In this document: in pieces, positions 17,557 to 18,952 of the stretch | Position numbering within the stretch: the stretch's first letter is position 1 | Layout: every line of letters begins with the position of its first letter | Assembly (NCBI GenBank): GCA_000729835.1 | Contig: JFHB01000343.1 | Span: 1 to 18,952 of the forward strand | Source of the DNA: Atkinsonella hypoxylon | Lineage: Eukaryota > Ascomycota > Sordariomycetes > Hypocreales > Clavicipitaceae | DNA length: 18,952 bases | Direction of reading: 5' to 3' | Notes under the pieces: model-generated | Seen by the model: only the letters and a program-made list of their open reading frames with translations | Told to the model about the DNA's origin: nothing | Database searches by the model: none | Made by a program: the position numbers and the translations under genes

Positions 17557-17999
17557 TTGGTCAGAAATAAAGCAAGTGATCTTGTTCTCCATGAAGTAAT
17601 CTATCCTCGGCTTATCGACTACGATAACTACCTAAAGTTTCTTGAAGCGCAGGTTTCCCGATTTAAAAAAGTCTTCTTGGTGTTAGGAAACCACGAGTTT
17701 CTATGGTCTAGACTACCATTCAGGACTCGAAAGAGCGCAACGTCTAGCAGAGGAACCGTCGGTTGTCGATACCCTTATTCTCCTAGATAAAGCATGATTT
17801 TAAGAAGATAGCTGGGTGGACCGCTGGGGAACATGCCAGTGTTCACACTAAGGAGGCTTCGTGGCTCCGCGAGCAAATCGCCCAAGCAACTAAGGAGCAG
17901 AGCCCTAAAAGGCAGCTTCTAGTAGCGACACACCATGCGCCGTCAGAACTGCACAATCTGCATGCAGTCTGCAATATTTTAGTTTCCGGGCGTGCATGA
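17557..17999 (+). pseudogene. Decayed calcineurin-like metallophosphoesterase
   Basis: In three frames the sequence reads as parts of a fungal calcineurin-like (ser/thr phosphatase superfamily) phosphoesterase. From 17572 the first frame gives ASDLVL, then RLIDYDNYLKFLEAQ and VFLVLGNHEF, whose GNHE motif (17686-17697) is metal-binding motif III of the family. One extra base at 17701 shifts into YGLDYHSGLERAQRLAEEPS. Around 17790 another break, with a likely loss of a block normally present, leads to DFKKIAGWTAGEHASVHT, WLREQIAQATKEQ and LLVATHHAPS (HH at 17931-17936, another metal ligand). It stops at 17997. The N-terminal D-x-H and GD motifs and the C-terminal GHTH motif are missing. The enzyme would be inactive; transcription is unknown. 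Confidence 0.82.
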
Positions 18000-18391
18000 G
18001 GCCCACGCGACCAACGCGGCCACCTAGAAGTTCGCTTCACGCCGCGTTTTTAGACAAAAAGCCGGCCTGCAGCCAAAACCCCATCATCGCTCCCCCTCCC
18101 ATTCGACGTCTTTGACACCGACCGACAGTCATCCACACCTTCTTGATAGTCTTGGATTCGCTCGTGAAGGGTGCTTGTTGCCTTATTGCGTAGCCTGCGC
18201 GGGGAGTGAATAACGAGACTCGCCTCAGCAGCAACCCATTTTTTTAGATTTTACTCGCAGATCAAATCCTTGGAGTGAATTTGATTTCGGATCGCCATTT
18301 TTCCGTGTTGGCTGCGGACACTTTATTGCATATCAGGCGCATGGAGTTGGACCTTGAAACTTGAGACAGCAACGACAAGACCAAGAAAGAA

Positions 18392-18435
18392 ACAGGCAAA
18401 AAACAGGCAAAAAACAGGCAAAAAACAGGCAAAGG
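18392..18435. repeat. ACAGGCAAAAA tandem repeat, four copies
   Basis: Three exact copies and one imperfect last copy (ACAGGCAAAGG) of an 11-base unit lie head to tail. The unit matches one helical turn of DNA, so the A-tracts are phased and could bend the DNA. Confidence 0.9.
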
Positions 18436-18502
18436 GTACGTAAGGTCGGGGTCAGGGTCGGGTTCCACAACCGCGTCCTGGGTGGCATCAACACCATCAC
18501 CT

Positions 18503-18527
18503 AAAAAAAAAAAAAAAAAAAAAAAAA
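18503..18527. repeat. A25 homopolymer
   Basis: Twenty-five consecutive A between CATCACCT and GCCACGCG. No element boundary or target duplication is visible. A poly(dA:dT) tract upstream of a gene is typically nucleosome-excluding. Confidence 0.9.
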
Positions 18528-18735
18528 GCCACGCGTGTGCATCCGACCGAACCCAGCAGCGACTCATCTTCGCAACAAGGTGACGTCGAGCAACATCTTG
18601 TTCCCGCCACTGGTCCCTGCGCAACTCACGCAGCATCTGTACCGACGACACGCACAGCGCACCACGGTCGAATTGCCTTTGCCTGCACGCAAGCAGAGGC
18701 TTGTGACAAAAGCTTCTGGTGGTCCCCATCCCAGG

Positions 18736-18783
18736 CCTTGCCTTGCCTTGCCTTGGCCTGTTTTCGCTCTCTCTCTCTCTCTC
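18736..18783. repeat. CCTTG x4 and CT dinucleotide run
   Basis: Four exact CCTTG units (18736-18755) are followed after eleven bases by a (CT)n run ending near 18783, then T9. Together they form a pyrimidine tract typical of fungal core promoters. Confidence 0.8.
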
Positions 18784-18952
18784 ATTTTTTTTTTAACCCT
18801 TTTTCACGAGCCAGGGCGACGAACCAACGACTAGTGTGCCACGAACTCTCAACTCTGCAACCTCACACCGCCCGACATTGGCATTCTCCATAAGACCCCA
18901 GATCAGCGCTTCGCTCTCTTGGGCAGCCGAAGCAAAAAAAAAAAAAAATTAT

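Larger units (their letters stand above)
18000..18952. other. Repeat- and pyrimidine-rich probable promoter / 5' UTR region
   Basis: No gene is supported in these 950 bases. From about 18390 the sequence holds an 11-base tandem repeat, an A25 run, four CCTTG units, a CT run and a T run before CAACTCTGCAACCTCACACC-like leader sequence near 18850. In filamentous fungi, CT-rich tracts commonly lie just upstream of transcription starts. I infer that a plus-strand gene starts to the right of the window. Open frames at 18537-18893 are low complexity and not called. Confidence 0.4.

Overview
The window looks like nuclear chromosomal DNA of a filamentous ascomycete, probably a sordariomycete and perhaps of the order Hypocreales. 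The evidence is short spliceosomal introns with GTRNGT donors and YAG acceptors, secreted proteins with fungal signal peptides, fungal-type RTP1 and CENP-Q (Fta7) proteins, long pyrimidine-rich intergenic stretches and many long A/T homopolymers. The order-level placement is inferred from remembered protein resemblance, not from a search.

Layout. (1) 1-329: the 5' exon of a secreted or ER protein on the minus strand, running off the left edge and carrying an apparent one-base frameshift in a C6/G6 run. (2) 330-2259: an AT-rich, gene-poor block with a perfect (AT)17 palindrome, a degenerate minisatellite and three TACGGAGTA motifs. (3) 2260-3138: one intronless gene for a small secreted protein with eight cysteines, unrecognised. 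(4) 3624-4816: the kinetochore protein CENP-Q/Fta7 (two exons, plus strand), convergent with (5) a four-exon cyclophilin A (6099-5345, minus). (6) 8437-7154, minus: a secreted Ser/Thr-rich wall-type protein with a 12-triplet collagen-like Gly-X-Y tract and a Gly/Asn-rich tandem-repeat domain. (7) 8438-12205: about 3.8 kb in which no gene could be supported. (8) 15020-12206, minus: RTP1/TANGO6, the RNA polymerase II nuclear-import factor (two exons), also broken by one base in a C6/G6 run. (9) 15021-17556: no intact gene, only short coding-like patches. (10) about 17557-17999: a decayed calcineurin-like metallophosphoesterase with indels and missing metal-binding ends. (11) 18000-18952: repeat- and pyrimidine-rich DNA resembling a promoter or 5' UTR for a plus-strand gene to the right.

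The genes are not an operon and no shared pathway joins them. Three are conserved housekeeping genes (kinetochore, prolyl isomerase, Pol II import). Three encode secreted proteins. One is a relic. I found no evidence of a biosynthetic cluster, a mobile element with an intact transposase, or a new defence-type system. The most useful observations are the collagen-like secreted protein, the phosphoesterase relic, and two frameshifts of the same kind in G6 runs, which suggest either homopolymer under-calling in the assembly or two broken genes.
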